Of a DNA stretch of 64,000 nucleotides, positions 1-12,569 are shown piece by piece (within the stretch, counting starts at the first letter, position 1; each line of letters opens with the position of its first letter). The stretch comes from Podocnemis expansa (lineage: Eukaryota > Chordata > Testudines > Podocnemididae), in assembly GCA_007922195.1 (NCBI GenBank), contig ML681971.1, forward strand, positions 25,062,948 to 25,126,947, in the 5' to 3' direction. A model generated the notes under the pieces. It saw only the letters and a list, made by a program, of their open reading frames with translations, searched no databases and was not told the origin of the DNA. Both the position numbers and the translations under genes were made by a program.

Positions 1-3000
1 TTCTTATTCCCTCAGTCTAGGCATACACTATCTTTATCTGGCCTCATAGTTCTGTGTTAAACAAGAACAGAGAATTGTTCTGTGCTAGCCCTTACTGGCA
101 TACAATTTACTGTTTGCAGGAAGTGGGGGGGAGGAGCTGTGATTCAAGCCACAAAGTTAAACCACTTCTGTACTGAGTTTGCAGGTCCCAAATGTGCAGA
201 ATGTGGGAGCTGCTTCTGCCAGCAGGAGGGTTTGCTGTGATGGGCTATAGCTGAATTCAGCTAATGGTTGCTGACATCAAGGAATCCAACAACATGAAAC
301 GATAAGTAACCATGCAATTCAAAAACATCCACCAATGTTGTAGTAAATTGAGTCCAGCGTACCCTAAGTTTTGAAGCCAGTAGAGGTCATTTGTATCCTG
401 TGAAGAAGAATAGACACCCCCTCCTTTTTAGCCTAGGGAAATAATTTAAGCAATGTGATATATTGTGAAAACTATTGTTCTAGCATCCCAAAAGCTGAGA
501 CTGGATTTGTCCTCTCACAAACAGTTCTTCTATTTGAACCCCAGGGCAGTGAAGGCTGTCTGTTGCTGGTGGGGTGTCCTGGAAAATCACTTCTCCTTTA
601 TGTACAGCAAAACCTGGTTCTGTTGATCCTAAAGACATGTTTCCAGGGCATGTATTGATTCAGGTTTTTGTCTGTAGCACTCTGATACTGCAAGGGTGAG
701 TGCCACCTAAGAACCTGGAGAGCAATACTGAGATGCAGAAGTTGTGAAGGAGGAGTTAATTTGCTTGATGCTTGTCAGTTAGCAAATGTGAGGTTTTCTA
801 TCTTATATGCATAAGTTAGTGAAGATTCTAAGTAGCAGTCCTGGATACAAACACCCCTGAACTTATTTGGGAGGGAATGGTTCTATATTTGTGCCTAAGC
901 TTTACAGCCAACCCCCTTTGTGTACAATGGACTGCACCAAATCCTTAGATTAAAACAAGTCCAGACTTCAGGAACAGTCAGATCAGGAATCCTCTCAGTT
1001 TCAGTTGGCCTGATTTTCTGAGGTGTTAAACACTTGGAACTCTCATTGGTTCCCCAATATGGCCCAGTACATGCTCCAGGGTGTCACAGTGGGTACCCTT
1101 TTATAAATAATAAACTAGTCAAATCTGCTTTTGTAAAGAATTTCTGTAGCCTTCCATTGTAGTTTTCAGTTTCAGGGCTCCTATCAGAAGTAATATGCAG
1201 AATGATGTTAACTGTGCCTGATTAAAAGACATGGGGAGTCAAAGTAATTGACTAAGCTCGGTCTACTTCAGAAAGTATATCTTGCTGAAAGCAATACGTA
1301 GGAGACTTTCACATTAAAAGGGTTTAGGGACTGTTTCAGGAACACAAACTGAGGAAGTTGCACTCTGGCCAGTCAAGTGACTTGCTGTCTACTTCAGATC
1401 CTAGTTAGGAAAGTTACCTAATTTTTATCTGAAATCGAGGCCTGAAGTTGAGAGAGAGAATATTTTTATTTGAGATTTATTCTTTCAGAAAAGGACTTTT
1501 GTGCACTTTTTACTGAGGAACAGAGAACAAACCAAAACTATGAATACGATGCCTATGTATTTCAGTTGCAATTTTCCTTATTGCATTTTGCGGCTAGCTC
1601 ACTATTAAAACACAGAAACATACTGCAAGTCTTCAAGAATTATATTCTTGGAGCTGGTGATAATTTTGTCTAATTTGCCCTTGCTCCCCTATAACGTTTT
1701 CTGCGTTAGTATAGTCTACTGAAATTATTACATTAGGGTGCATTCGCCACATGTAACAACACTGGTGGAGGGCTGTTTTGTGTACGTTTAGCAAACTGTG
1801 TAGTTTGCCATAAACATTCCACTATTTCACTGTAACAGCAGCTTTATGTCTGTATAGCAGGGTCATCTGCTGCGGATGTGCTATTTCCAGCCAAATATGG
1901 CCACCTGCAAGTTCCCGCTTGTGTTAGCAGTTTCATCTCCCATTATTTGAATCCAGCTGGCTTTCCTTTGAAGTTAGCTCCAGAATGTTAAATGTTAACT
2001 ATAATTTCTCTTGGCCAAACCAGCTAGTGCATTCTTTCCTGTCTGTATGATAATGGCCACAAATGTGCTGGCTACATTCTGTCTGACCCACCTCTGTGAC
2101 TAGTTCTCTCGTAAAGAAAAAATAGAAATCATGCCTCTATAGCAGAGAGTAGACTCAAGCTCCAAACATTCAGATCTGAACAGAATTTTGAGTAGATTCT
2201 TCACATCCCAGCGGCTGGAAGTGGTCAAATCTCAGTATTTAAAATTAACATAGAAGCCCCTTGCAAAAATCATGTCCAGGTTTGAATTTATAAGAATCCT
2301 GAAATTCAAGGTTTTTTTTCAGTCTGTGGTTTTGGTTCTGACCTATGAAGGCAAGAATTTTGGTTTATTCAGCCTGTAACAGTACTTTTCTAAACATATT
2401 TCAGTGCTTCTCCTTGCATTAAGCACAATAGTAATATAAGGGGAGACCTCTGACCATTTGAACTTGAAATCCTCAGAGAGCTTTTTGTTCTAATAAAATA
2501 GCAAAATATTGGATACATGACACCCTCTACATCAACCTCTATCATATTAAGGAAACCTTAGAACTCTGATCTTCACTCTGGCCTGTTACATTACAATTCT
2601 GCTGGGATCAGTATAAGGAATAATTGCATCTATCTACTTAGTCCACTGTCAGAATGTTGACACTAGTTTTTCATATTGTCTGTGCCACTAAAAACTGAAA
2701 TTAAATAACATGTCAAATGTACTGATCATACATTTATAAATTTGTTTGATATATCATGGAGGCCTTTTGTTATTAGAAGACATCACAAGATTAAAATAAA
2801 AGTTTGTCAAACCATCTAGCTCACTCTGCTAGAAATTTGTTTCCCCAAGTTAACCACAAAATTTTGATGGCTTGACATTTTGACATTGAATAAAGCAATT
2901 TCTTCATTTTTTTCGGGTTCAATATAGAATCTATTTATACCAAAATCATCCTAGATATATACAATTGTATTATACTGTAAAATGACATGCAGTTTGGTTT

Positions 3001-5544
3001 CTTTTTTCTTTCTAATTTCTAAGCTTAAAATGCCCTATCTTCTCACATTTTTGTATTTACCAGTTGAAAGTATATAGAGGATAAAAGTAAATAAATAAAA
3101 TCTTTGCTATCATACCTCACTTCCCCTACCTATAGTCACACACACAAAATAGTGCATGGCAATTGGTGTCAGTTTTAATGATACCGCGAGTGCCCTCCTT
3201 ATTGCCACAGTCCCTGACCACCCTCTCACATCTGGGAAAGGCAGAGAACCTTATGAAACTGACAAGGCTTAAAAAATCAGTATCACATATGTCTTAAATG
3301 ATCCCTTCTCTTCTAGATCAATTATAATTTGAAAAGAATCATATTGCCCATTTATAGAGCATGCTAGTTTAAGCTTAAGTGCTATGAATATGGAGAAGGA
3401 TAAATATAAATAATGTGTAGTCCTTTTTTGATGTATTTTTTCTCTGTTTTTTGTAAGAACGTAAGCTAGGGAGATTTTACTCAGATTTGGTGGCAGAACA
3501 CATGCATTAAGATTAAATTTCTTTTTAAAATTTGCATTCTTTGTATTGTATGTTTCCTAAATGGGGCAAGAGGGTTTCTTCTCTTAGCCCTCAGTATGTC
3601 TTAGTATTAAAATCCAAAGTAACAGACCTTCATTCTAATGAGCTTTGTAAATCTGACCTAAAAAGTGTCGCCTAGAGTCTTTGAAATGAGTTTGCTACAA
3701 CTTCCTCTGATCTGATTGTATGTTTTAGGGGAGGTTAAATGGGTTAAGATTCTTAGCTGTCCTAAAGCCATTGGAGTGATTCCTTATTAATCTTTTTCAC
3801 CCCCTAAGACATCATCTACAGATCTAGGCGGATTTAGTACATAAGATAACATACTCAGCCCTGCCATAACGATCCACGCAGCTTCTGAAAGGACAAAGGG
3901 GTGACAAAAATATAAAGAAATCCTTGTGAAGTTCAATTTTTGACATTGGTTTCCACTCTTTCGTCACCCATGCTTCACTCATAGCAGATGAGCAAGACAG
4001 GTTCAGTCATCATAGGATGATACTGCATGTAGCTTGTGACATTCATTTCAAAAGAAGTTTGTTCTGCTCGGTGTCCTGTGGCAAACCTTGTGAGCACAAG
4101 ACAGTGTCTCCAATTAGCCCCATTGCAACTGAACACCAAAAGGGCCTTGTTTTCACAGTACAGTGTACAGCTACAATTAATAACAGCTGCCCTTCTCTCT
4201 GCGTTATACAGTAACTCTCCACAGCAGCTTTCCTGTTACTATCTTGTCCGTCTCCCTCCTCCCACCCCCCCAACTCCGCATTTGGTAAAACTGTTAACTC
4301 TTGGAATGAGCAGTCACACCCATGTGTAAACATCCTGGAGCTTTAGCTGAGGGAAAGAAATTTCCTTTCCAGCAAGTGAATACCAAAAAGTAAAAATCCA
4401 GAGATGCTTACATTCATCCAGATGATTAATGCTTCTGCCTTTTAGACATTCTTTAGCCTACTGTTACTGTTCAGGGTCTCTGCTTCTGGTGGGAAGGTCA
4501 TATAACTGTTGTTAGTTTACCAGCTTTTCGCCATATAGGTTTTATTTTTTAAAAAATTGTAGAAGAATCCAGCTCTCCTTTGACTCTGGCAAACCTGTTT
4601 ATGTTATTGCCTTTTCCTCCCTTCGGTGACAGTGGAGTGGGGAGAGGGGGGAGAATCAGTATTTCCTCTTCAAGTTCTTTTAAAGTGCTTATTTGTTTAT
4701 AACCATTTACTCTGAATTGAAATGTTGGTATATGATAGCTCAGCCAAGTAACTGTTTTATAATTATATATCTATATGGTGCCTGACCAACAGAGACCCCT
4801 TCCTGGTTGAGGACTTAATGTTATTGTCATACCAATCATAAATAATAATAAACACATTTCAGAGATCAGCCACCACTTAAAAAAAGGTTTGACAATGTCC
4901 TGTATTGTTTGTGCTTACAAAAATCCAGAATGATTTGCAGTTAAGAATGAAATTTGGCAAGAAATTAATTTCAACTTAATCCCTGCTAAATCTTATCATT
5001 TGAAATATTAAAAAATTGAAATTTGGAAAAGAATTTTTACCCACTCTACAGTGGCTGCTGTAGTCTCGCATGGGTCTTGAGATTTCATTATAGTCTGTTA
5101 GTTTAAATAAAGTTGAAAATATTGAGTGGCTTCTTCAAACCTGGACCTTTTCAATAAATAATCAAAATATGTAGCTTTTCATGTGTTTTAGTGTCAGTTA
5201 AAATGTATAGATCCAGTCAGCAAACACTGATCATAGACTGCAGCATTTACTACCATGAGTAGATCCAGTGGTTTCTTCCAAGAGTAGAAATTGTGGCCCA
5301 GTTCAGGAGAGCATTAAACTTCTGCTCAAATCCATTTGTGCTGAGGAAGATGCTAGAGCATATGGTTCAGCCCCACATGTGCTAAGGTGCTCATTGACTT
5401 CAGCTTGAGCATATGCTCAAATTTTCTCCTGAATAGAAATGATTTCCTGAATCACTGTCTATGCCTGAGGATGTTTCCAGAATAGGTCTCTAAGAACTGA
5501 TTTAAATATGCTTACAGAAAGTAAGGTTCTTATGAGGGTGGGAG
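1..5544. other. Intronic stretch, mostly without recognised features
   Basis: AT-rich single-copy-looking sequence. It holds ORFs up to about 97 codons in overlapping frames on both strands near 4017-4333, which resemble no family I know. A short palindromic repeat near 5291-5450 is listed separately. I saw no splice-bounded exon candidate. Confidence 0.5.
5291..5450. repeat. Degenerate palindromic interspersed repeat
   Basis: The start (GGCCCAGTTCAGGAGAGCAT, then TCTGCTCAAAT) is recovered in reverse complement near 5400-5440 (GAGCATATGCTCAAATTTTC then TCCTGAAT). The two arms form an imperfect inverted repeat, in the style of the small foldback repeats common in turtle introns. Confidence 0.45.
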
Positions 5545-5790
5545 TGTGAACTAATCATTAGAGCAGGGAACCAGAACTCTTGGATCCTCTTCCTGGCTCT
5601 TAGGCACACTCAATCCCTATCCTGAGGCAAGTCATCTGTTTGTTTGCCTGTCTGTAAAATGGGACGAATAACAGAATTACTTGCATATTGCATTAGATGT
5701 TGTAGGGTTAATTAATATTTATAAAGTGGTGTGAGGTTTGTGGGTAGAAATCACTTTGTAAATGTGTAATAAAATGTGTAATTTTAAAAA
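5545..5790 (+). repeat. MIR-type SINE
   Basis: The order of MIR landmarks is visible: an A-box-like start (TAATCATTAGAGCAGGGAAC), CCTGAGGCAAGTCATCTG, then TCTGTAAAATGGGACGAATA and a tail with TATAAAGTGGTGTGAGG. MIR is an ancient tRNA-derived SINE of amniotes. The divergence is that of an old, inactive copy. Confidence 0.8.
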
Positions 5791-7739
5791 TTATGTAATG
5801 GAAATATAATAGAAAGACAGCTTCTCCAAAAAGAGCCCAGCTGGCATTCGTCCTTTTTAGTAATATTTGAAGGAAAGCAATTAAATTATACTGTTATTTG
5901 AAAGGCAATTAGACCTATTTATGACAGAACATTAAAAAATTCCCATTTTTTTCATTTGCAAGGAAAAATTATAACTCATTGTGTACTTTACCTAATAAAA
6001 GCATCTTGCTTCCATAATTCTCCTGCAGGCATTTCTGACACCAGCACGCTTGGGATCTTTGTCTCCATGGAGAACTACTCTGGAGTCTAGAGACATTTCA
6101 GTCAGGATCTTGAAGTGCTGTGGAATGTGCAGTTTAGCAAAATACATATCAGAGGCAGTTTAGGTATTCAGCCTCAGAAGCATTTTTGTGTGTGTCTCTT
6201 AATTACTTATAATCTGACTTTTCTTTCTAATTGAGGCTCCCAGCATCTGCCTAGCTACCAATACTCTTAACTACTAATTTACATTGCAGTTGGCACCTGA
6301 CCTTACATGACACATGTAAGACTCTTACACAGATAATCCTGGCTTCTTCTTGAGAATTATGTCGCCATTGAGGGGTCAGTGGTGTGAGACAGCACAGCCT
6401 GAGGTGCGAAGTGCAGCTATGGCTAACACACTTTACCTAGCTGAGACTGAGAATCCCTTAACTGGCTGATCCAGGGTTTTAAATAGAGTCCCTCCTGCTT
6501 TTGTCCTGGAAAGGCGTTCCTCAGCCTGCCAGTTACAGGCCTTTAAGCAGCATGTCTGTGTTAGTTAATTCTCGAATGTCAGCAGACACATTTCACACTA
6601 CATTCCACCCTGTGGGGCTGTGTCTAATTGGACAAATTTGAGCAGCAGGCAGAAAAGCCACCACACAGTGTGGAGCGTTGATATACGGGCACAGACAAAT
6701 GTTTGAAAGCTTAAAGACACAGTGCCTTGTTTTTTTCTTTTTAGTGAGCACCAGATCCTAAAGTTTGAAATAGAGTAACCAACAAGAAAGAAATTTCATA
6801 TCCATACAATCAGTTTATTTTGCTGATATGGATTTATATAGAGCAGGGAACATCCAATCTCCGTTTAAATAAGCACATTCCTGTCTCCTCATTAGTTGGG
6901 CTAAAGTAGAAGAGGAAAGTGTTTGCAACTTAGCACCATGTCAAGGTAATGTTTAGTCTAGCTGAAGCCTTTTAAATGAGAGGCTTGTGTACTTTTAAAC
7001 TGCACAGCTGTGATCCACATTATAATTTCTCTCTGTGAATTTTCTATAATATCTCAGAAAGTGGAGTGGAGCCAGTGAGGGGTTATCTTTAAAGAAAAGC
7101 CTAAAAACTTCTAAACTTTGGCAGTAAAAGTGAAGGATTGTCTCATTTCTATTTTATGTTTTGTAAGTATAATAAATGTTAGATGATTTGAGTAGCTATT
7201 TTTTCAGTAAGTGAATTTGAGGCTCATGAAATGTTGCCTGATTGACAGCCCTCCTAAAAGAATGTCTCTCTTTACCCAGGAAATAGACACGGTACTCAGA
7301 ATGGTCTATCCTTCTTCAAACCCAACCAGCAGAAACCAACTCTTAGAGATGAGAGGATGCAATTCAGTTCTTACTGATATTCATTCAGTTCTTGGCCTCT
7401 TTACTGAGACCATCAACAAGAGAGCCAGTTAGTCCCAATTTGATTGTGGGGTTTCGTGTTTGCAGTGGGAATGCGGAACTCGTATTTTTAATACTTCCAC
7501 TAGAAACTGGACTGACCACCAGTTCATCCCTCATAAACCCGTGAATGGCCATCACATGTCAATGACTCCATCCTCACTGATCTGGGCTGGATTTAAACTC
7601 CTTATCTGAGCATGAGAAATTCCATACACCTGTGAAAAAACTAAATCCTAAAAATGTAAATAGCAGTGGAGTGAACAGACTTGTTTTAGTGTATGCAATG
7701 CTGATGTAAGTTGTTTGTTCCCAGGATATGAGACAGGCA

Positions 7740-7882
7740 GGATGAGCCAGATAGTGTCTTTTATCAGACCACTTGCTGTAATGTTGATGAAAGAGACAAG
7801 CTCAAAAGTTTAACTCTTTCACCAATAGAAGTTTGTTCAAAGATAGATATTATCTCACCTGACTTGTATAATTGGTATTTGT
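7740..7882. repeat. Palindromic interspersed repeat (GTCTTTTATC...CACC)
   Basis: AGTGTCTTTTATCAGACCAC and GATGAAAGAGACAAGCTCAA are followed by AACTCTTTCACCAATAGAAG and a TATTATCTCACC end. The arms are near complements around the centre at about 7805. The phrase pattern is a high-copy repeat in reptiles; I cannot name its class. Confidence 0.55.
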
Positions 7883-9528
7883 ATCTAATACCAATTGCTC
7901 ACTGTGGTGGCATTTTTAATGACACTTCCAGGAAACATACCTATATAGTACATAGTTCACAGAAAATAGCTATCATAAAAAGATCCTGTGTTGAATAAGA
8001 AAGAGAAGTGAGGTTGTGTTTATACAGCCACCTAAAAGATCGTATTAATGACAGATATGTGCATTTTAGGTCATGTATGTTTTTGTGTCCATGCTGAATT
8101 GTGTCTAAAATCTCTGTCTGAATCCCAGATTCCAGTACAGATTCTCAAGCACAGGAAAGTTACTCCAGTCCAGAAGGAAGACGAAAGTGACTAAGTGGCT
8201 TTGGAAGTATATTGTCAGAGTTGTATGCTAATGCCATCGTATGTTAACCTCAAGGATTAAAGAGAGACAGTCAAATTTTAGCCCACTGATGAATTTCAAT
8301 AGCCTTCCCTGTAAATAGGTATGACACATTAAAAAGTTTCTCCTGCTTCTTTTCCATTTAGGTCTATGGAAAGTCTTGGGTTTTGAGTGGTAGGATGGAG
8401 AGGTAGATCAGTTGTTTTTAACTTCAGTGGATGATAGGAAGAGAATGACCTGTTGTGCCACTGGAAATCCCAGTGTGGTAAGCAATGGTGCACAAGTAAG
8501 TAAGGCATATAAGGAGCTGTAATGTCATCCATAACATAGTCATTGCCTGACTGCAGTATTATCATGACCTCGATTTCAACTAGTGGAGCATGAAGGCGTC
8601 CTGTTAGTTACCTGATGTTGTGCTCCCATGGAACATCTGTGCTTCACAGACTGCAATGGCTTTCCTCTAATTTCTGTTGCAATCAGTGGTATTGTTTTGG
8701 TCAGTAAAGTGCTATAGAACCAGGATATCTAGGAAGGCATCTTACTGCTTTTTTCTCACAATTGAGATCTACTGAGCTCTCACTAGTGGTGCATTGGGCC
8801 CTGATTTCCACATGTACTTAACATTATGCACATGAATAGCTCAATTTGCTGGCCTTTCCAGGATCAGAGCTTAGATTTGTATATCTAGGGACAGAGCACC
8901 CTTGGTGAAAGCCCCAAATTGTTTTGACTTAACTGTCCTTTTGCGCCAACAGACCTCTAATTCGCTGATCTTAACTGTAAAATTCTTGAGATGAGGGATG
9001 GCTTGCTAGAAGTGGTAGCTTCAGTGAGGATTATTTAATTCTCAGTAATTAATGTTGTATTTACATTTAGTTATATTTTCATCTAGCTGTTATTTGAGTA
9101 TACTGTTCATTTATGTAGATATTTTAATGAAGAAAAATTTTATAAACCAAAATCTAAGCCAATCCCTTGAATATGGCTGATTTTTCCCCTTTTTCGTAGA
9201 TTATATTTCTTTAAATTAGTCCTATCATTTACATCTCAGGGTCTCTTTCAGTAAACAAGCTTTCTGGATTCAAAAAAATTAATACATATTTCTTTGAAAA
9301 TTATATAGAGTAGCTTACTTAGAGTTTTTATTTTGTGAGTCTTGTGGACTTTTCCCCTCTGGCTAACTCAACATGAGTCCTAGGCTTACCCACCACTAAT
9401 CAAAGCTTATAGAAAGCAGAAAAGTGCAAAATTTAAAACCCTGTAACTTTAATCCCTTTTCATGCTAAATTCTTTATGCAAAGTGTGTCAAAGACATGCA
9501 TTAGTAAAATGCTAACAGTGCTTTTACT

Positions 9529-9584
9529 GGCCAAATTTTGCCTCAGATACATTGATGTCAATGCAAGTGAGGCAGAATTTGGCC
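9529..9584. repeat. Short inverted repeat, 17 bp arms
   Basis: GGCCAAATTTTGCCTCA (9529-9545) and TGAGGCAGAATTTGGCC (9568-9584) are reverse complements with one mismatch around a 22 bp loop. This fits a tiny foldback element. Confidence 0.8.
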
Positions 9585-10042
9585 TACAAGTTCAATTTGA
9601 GCTACAAGTTCAAGCTTCCTTTAGTATTGCAATGGTTGTTTTATGTATAGGGCTGTATTCATATCTTACTGAAGCCAGGAAGAGTCATGCAGTGAGAGTT
9701 TTGTCAATCTCTTAAAAATAATGTTACACCAATAAATACAGAAATGCCTGAAGAGCATGATAAAATGCTAGGCCCGCAGCTTTTATTTTTGATTATGAGA
9801 AGGGTTTGGCAACCATAAAGAATAGCTCCAGAATCAACAGGCTAGAATGCTTGAAAGTACAAACTTAAAAAGTTAGGAAAAAACCACATGAGTTAATACT
9901 CAGTTTTCCCTTTGATAAACAAGGAAAAGACACATACAAGCAAGGTGGCAAAGAAGAGAGCCCTTCAGCAGTGCCATTGTGACTCAGTGATTTGTATTTG
10001 GTGGTAGCGATTCATTCACATCTGGTTCCGCCACTGACTCTG

Positions 10043-10287
10043 GCTATGTCTACAGTAGAGTTGAAGATATAATTTCCAGTTTCGGTAAACATACATGTTA
10101 ACATTAGAAGAGTAGCTGTGGTGATGCGAGCAGTGGGCAGGAACTAGCTGCCTGAGTATATGCCTACAGTTGAGACACAATTGTATACAGGGCAACTGGC
10201 ACATTCACTAAAGCTATACTTAGGTTTTCCAAGCTAGCACAAGTATCTCTACTTGAGCTTGTAATTACATCTGCAGGTCCCCTGTAA
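10043..10287. mobile_element. hAT-like MITE (GCTATGTCTACA end)
   Basis: Begins GCTATGTCTACAG, the terminus shared by several elements in this window, and ends in CCTGTAAAC. Possible 8 bp target duplication TGACTCTG (10035) / ACACTCTG (10288), 6 of 8 matching. Internal palindromic tracts are present and no coding capacity is seen. Confidence 0.6.
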
Positions 10288-10748
10288 ACACTCTGCATGG
10301 CTTTGGGGGAAATTAAGGCCCGCATAATGAAGTGTCATGCAGCAAGTCTTCAGCAGAGCCCAGAACAGAACCCCAAGCTGCTGCTTCCCAGTCTTGTGCC
10401 ATAACCCTATACCATTGCATGTCTTTCTAGGGGAGAAGAAATATATATCTAAGTTTCTTTATTTAAACTATATTATTTTTTGTGCTTATACATTTTCTTG
10501 TATCTCCCATCGCTTTTATTTATATAGGGTACAGACTGAAGAGTAGAATTAAGGGGTCTTTTCGGTTAGATACATCAGGGATCTCTTTCATGCCTGGTGC
10601 CAGGAATCCTGTGATGTGTGAGCCACAATGTACACCAAGAGGCCTTCAAGCATCACATTCCCATTGGTGCAGTTGTGTTTGTACCTGGAATAAAATAATG
10701 GAGACTCTGAACTGTCACCTGTAGAGGGAGTGCCTCCATCTCTGATTG

Positions 10749-10935
10749 GAGCTCATTGGTAGAGCCCTGTGTGGTACAAAAACTTGGATTGACATTAGTG
10801 GTAATGAACTTGTATCCGACCCATGATCCACATTCCACCCTTTATATGGATCTCCACCCACACCAGCACCCTAGCTCACTGTTAGAGCCCTTTGTGGATA
10901 CAAAACTTGGATCCACATCTGATCTGTGATCCACC
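10749..10935. repeat. Two diverged tandem units of about 124 bp spacing
   Basis: AGCTCATTGGTAGAGCCCTG with ACAAAAACTTGGATTGACAT and ATGATCCA recurs about 124 bp later as AGCTCACTGTTAGAGCCCTT, ACAAAACTTGGATCCACATC and GTGATCCA. This looks like a remnant of a GATCC-rich tandem repeat. The class is unknown. Confidence 0.6.
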
Positions 10936-11640
10936 AAGATGGTAAACAATACATTCGCATCTGCAGTATCTGCCTGTTTGCAGGGATCTACTCAAGGACA
11001 GGGCAGCATAGAGGAAACATTGATTGCTGATTCCTACTGTCCCTGGAGAAACATTCCTACCTGAGTGTTGCCAATCCAGCAGGACCCATCTCTAGTACTA
11101 AAGTCAACCCTCAGACACACATGCTTTTAAAGCAATGAACTGCTTTGTTGGGAGCTTAAAATGCTCTGATGTCAGCCCTGTTAAAGCATTCCTTGTAATC
11201 TCTTTATGCAGTCACTGGTGTTTGCCTATTAGAACATCGATGTTTCACTGACAACATTATAAGTTTGTTATTGTAACAAGATTAGAACTACTTCTTACCT
11301 TTATTTTTAAATTGGAACCAAAGAGCCAAGCCACTTGCATTGTGTGGTAATACTGAGTAGGGTGGAAAATGGAACAAAAATTATGCAAAAAAAATTTGCA
11401 GGACATTATTTCCATTTTTGGTCAAAACTCTAAATGTTCTAAAATACTTCAGTTAGTCTTAACTGAAACCTTCCATCGAAAAGAATCTACTGATTTCTAT
11501 CTGCAGTACTAAAATATAAACCCCAGGCATCCATGTTGCATTTTGCAAACAGTATGTGCATATACTATTATGACTTCTTTCCCGTTCATATTTAGGCAGC
11601 AAAAAAGAAGTGAAAAGTAAGTCATCAGGAGTCCTGAGTC

Positions 11641-11835
11641 AAATTCTCAGCTGGCATGGATCAGTTTAGCTCCAACGAAGTCAACTGAACTATGTCAGTT
11701 TCCATTAGTTGAGGCTATGGACCATTGGCCCTGATTCAGCAGATCACGAAGCATATGAGCATTCTTTGATGGATAGGAATGGACTTAAGTCCACACTTCA
11801 AGTAAACCACTTGTTTAAGTCCTTTGCTGAATAAG
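11641..11835. repeat. Two adjacent palindromic reptile repeats
   Basis: The first part folds (CTCAGCTGGCATGGATCAGT against ACTATGTCAGTTTCCATTAG). The second (CCTGATTCAGCAGATCACGA to AGTCCTTTGCTGAATAAGAA) is also an imperfect inverted repeat. A sequence related to the second lies near 38165 in reverse orientation. Confidence 0.55.
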
Positions 11836-12461
11836 AATCATAGCTGCACTGTTGGTAAGTCTCCTCTTGCTTCAGGGGTTCAGGTTCCCTCACTGTCTAT
11901 AGTACCTCTGCAATATAGTAGAAAGCATCAAGCTTTCAAGGAATCTGGAAGTAGTTCGCTACATCCAAAAAATGTCATCTGCCAGGACTGTACTCTACAT
12001 AGCAATGAGATCAAATGCCTCACTAACCTATTTACTTTAAAGATCACTTGAATATTAGTAATTATGGGACTGAAGTATACAGATTGATCTCTGAAGAGCA
12101 TGGATCCTGGTGAATATATAATAGTATTTAACGAGCCCAGAAAGGCTCTTTATCCAACTGCCTTCAGTCTGTTGACTGTGCTTTTCCCCTTTTGTTGTGT
12201 CTGGATAAATGTTATGGCTTATCTGTTTAAAAATAATTAAGTGAACATTTGCAAAAAACAGCATGGAATCTTATAGCTTCATGGAGTAAACTTTAAGTGG
12301 AAAACCTGAGCTCTCTTCCACATATAATGTAAGATTTAATTGTTCTCAGACCTATATGGAGACAAGTAACTTTTTAAATGTATTTTTAAAGCCACTGTAA
12401 TTAAGATGCTTGATGACAAGCATGAAAAAAAAGCCTTCCTACAGACTGGAGTTTGTGCCTA

Positions 12462-12565
12462 CAGCACAGGACAGAGACACCTCAGTCCTCTCTGCTACTC
12501 ACTGGCTTGCCTGAGACAAGTCACTTAACCTCTCTGCCATACTTTCAGTGTCTGTGCAAAGAAGG
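12462..12565 (+). repeat. MIR-type SINE fragment
   Basis: CTGAGACAAGTCACTTAACC followed by TCTCTGCC and a TTTCAGTGTCTGTGC-like stretch matches the MIR core in order and spacing. The 5' part is weak. Confidence 0.75.
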
Positions 12566-12569
12566 ATGT

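Larger units (their letters stand above)
5791..10034. other. Intronic stretch with little recognised content
   Basis: Apart from the repeats at 7740-7882 and 9529-9584 I see no gene or element here. The ORF at 9476-9715 includes the palindrome and shows no domain. Confidence 0.5.
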
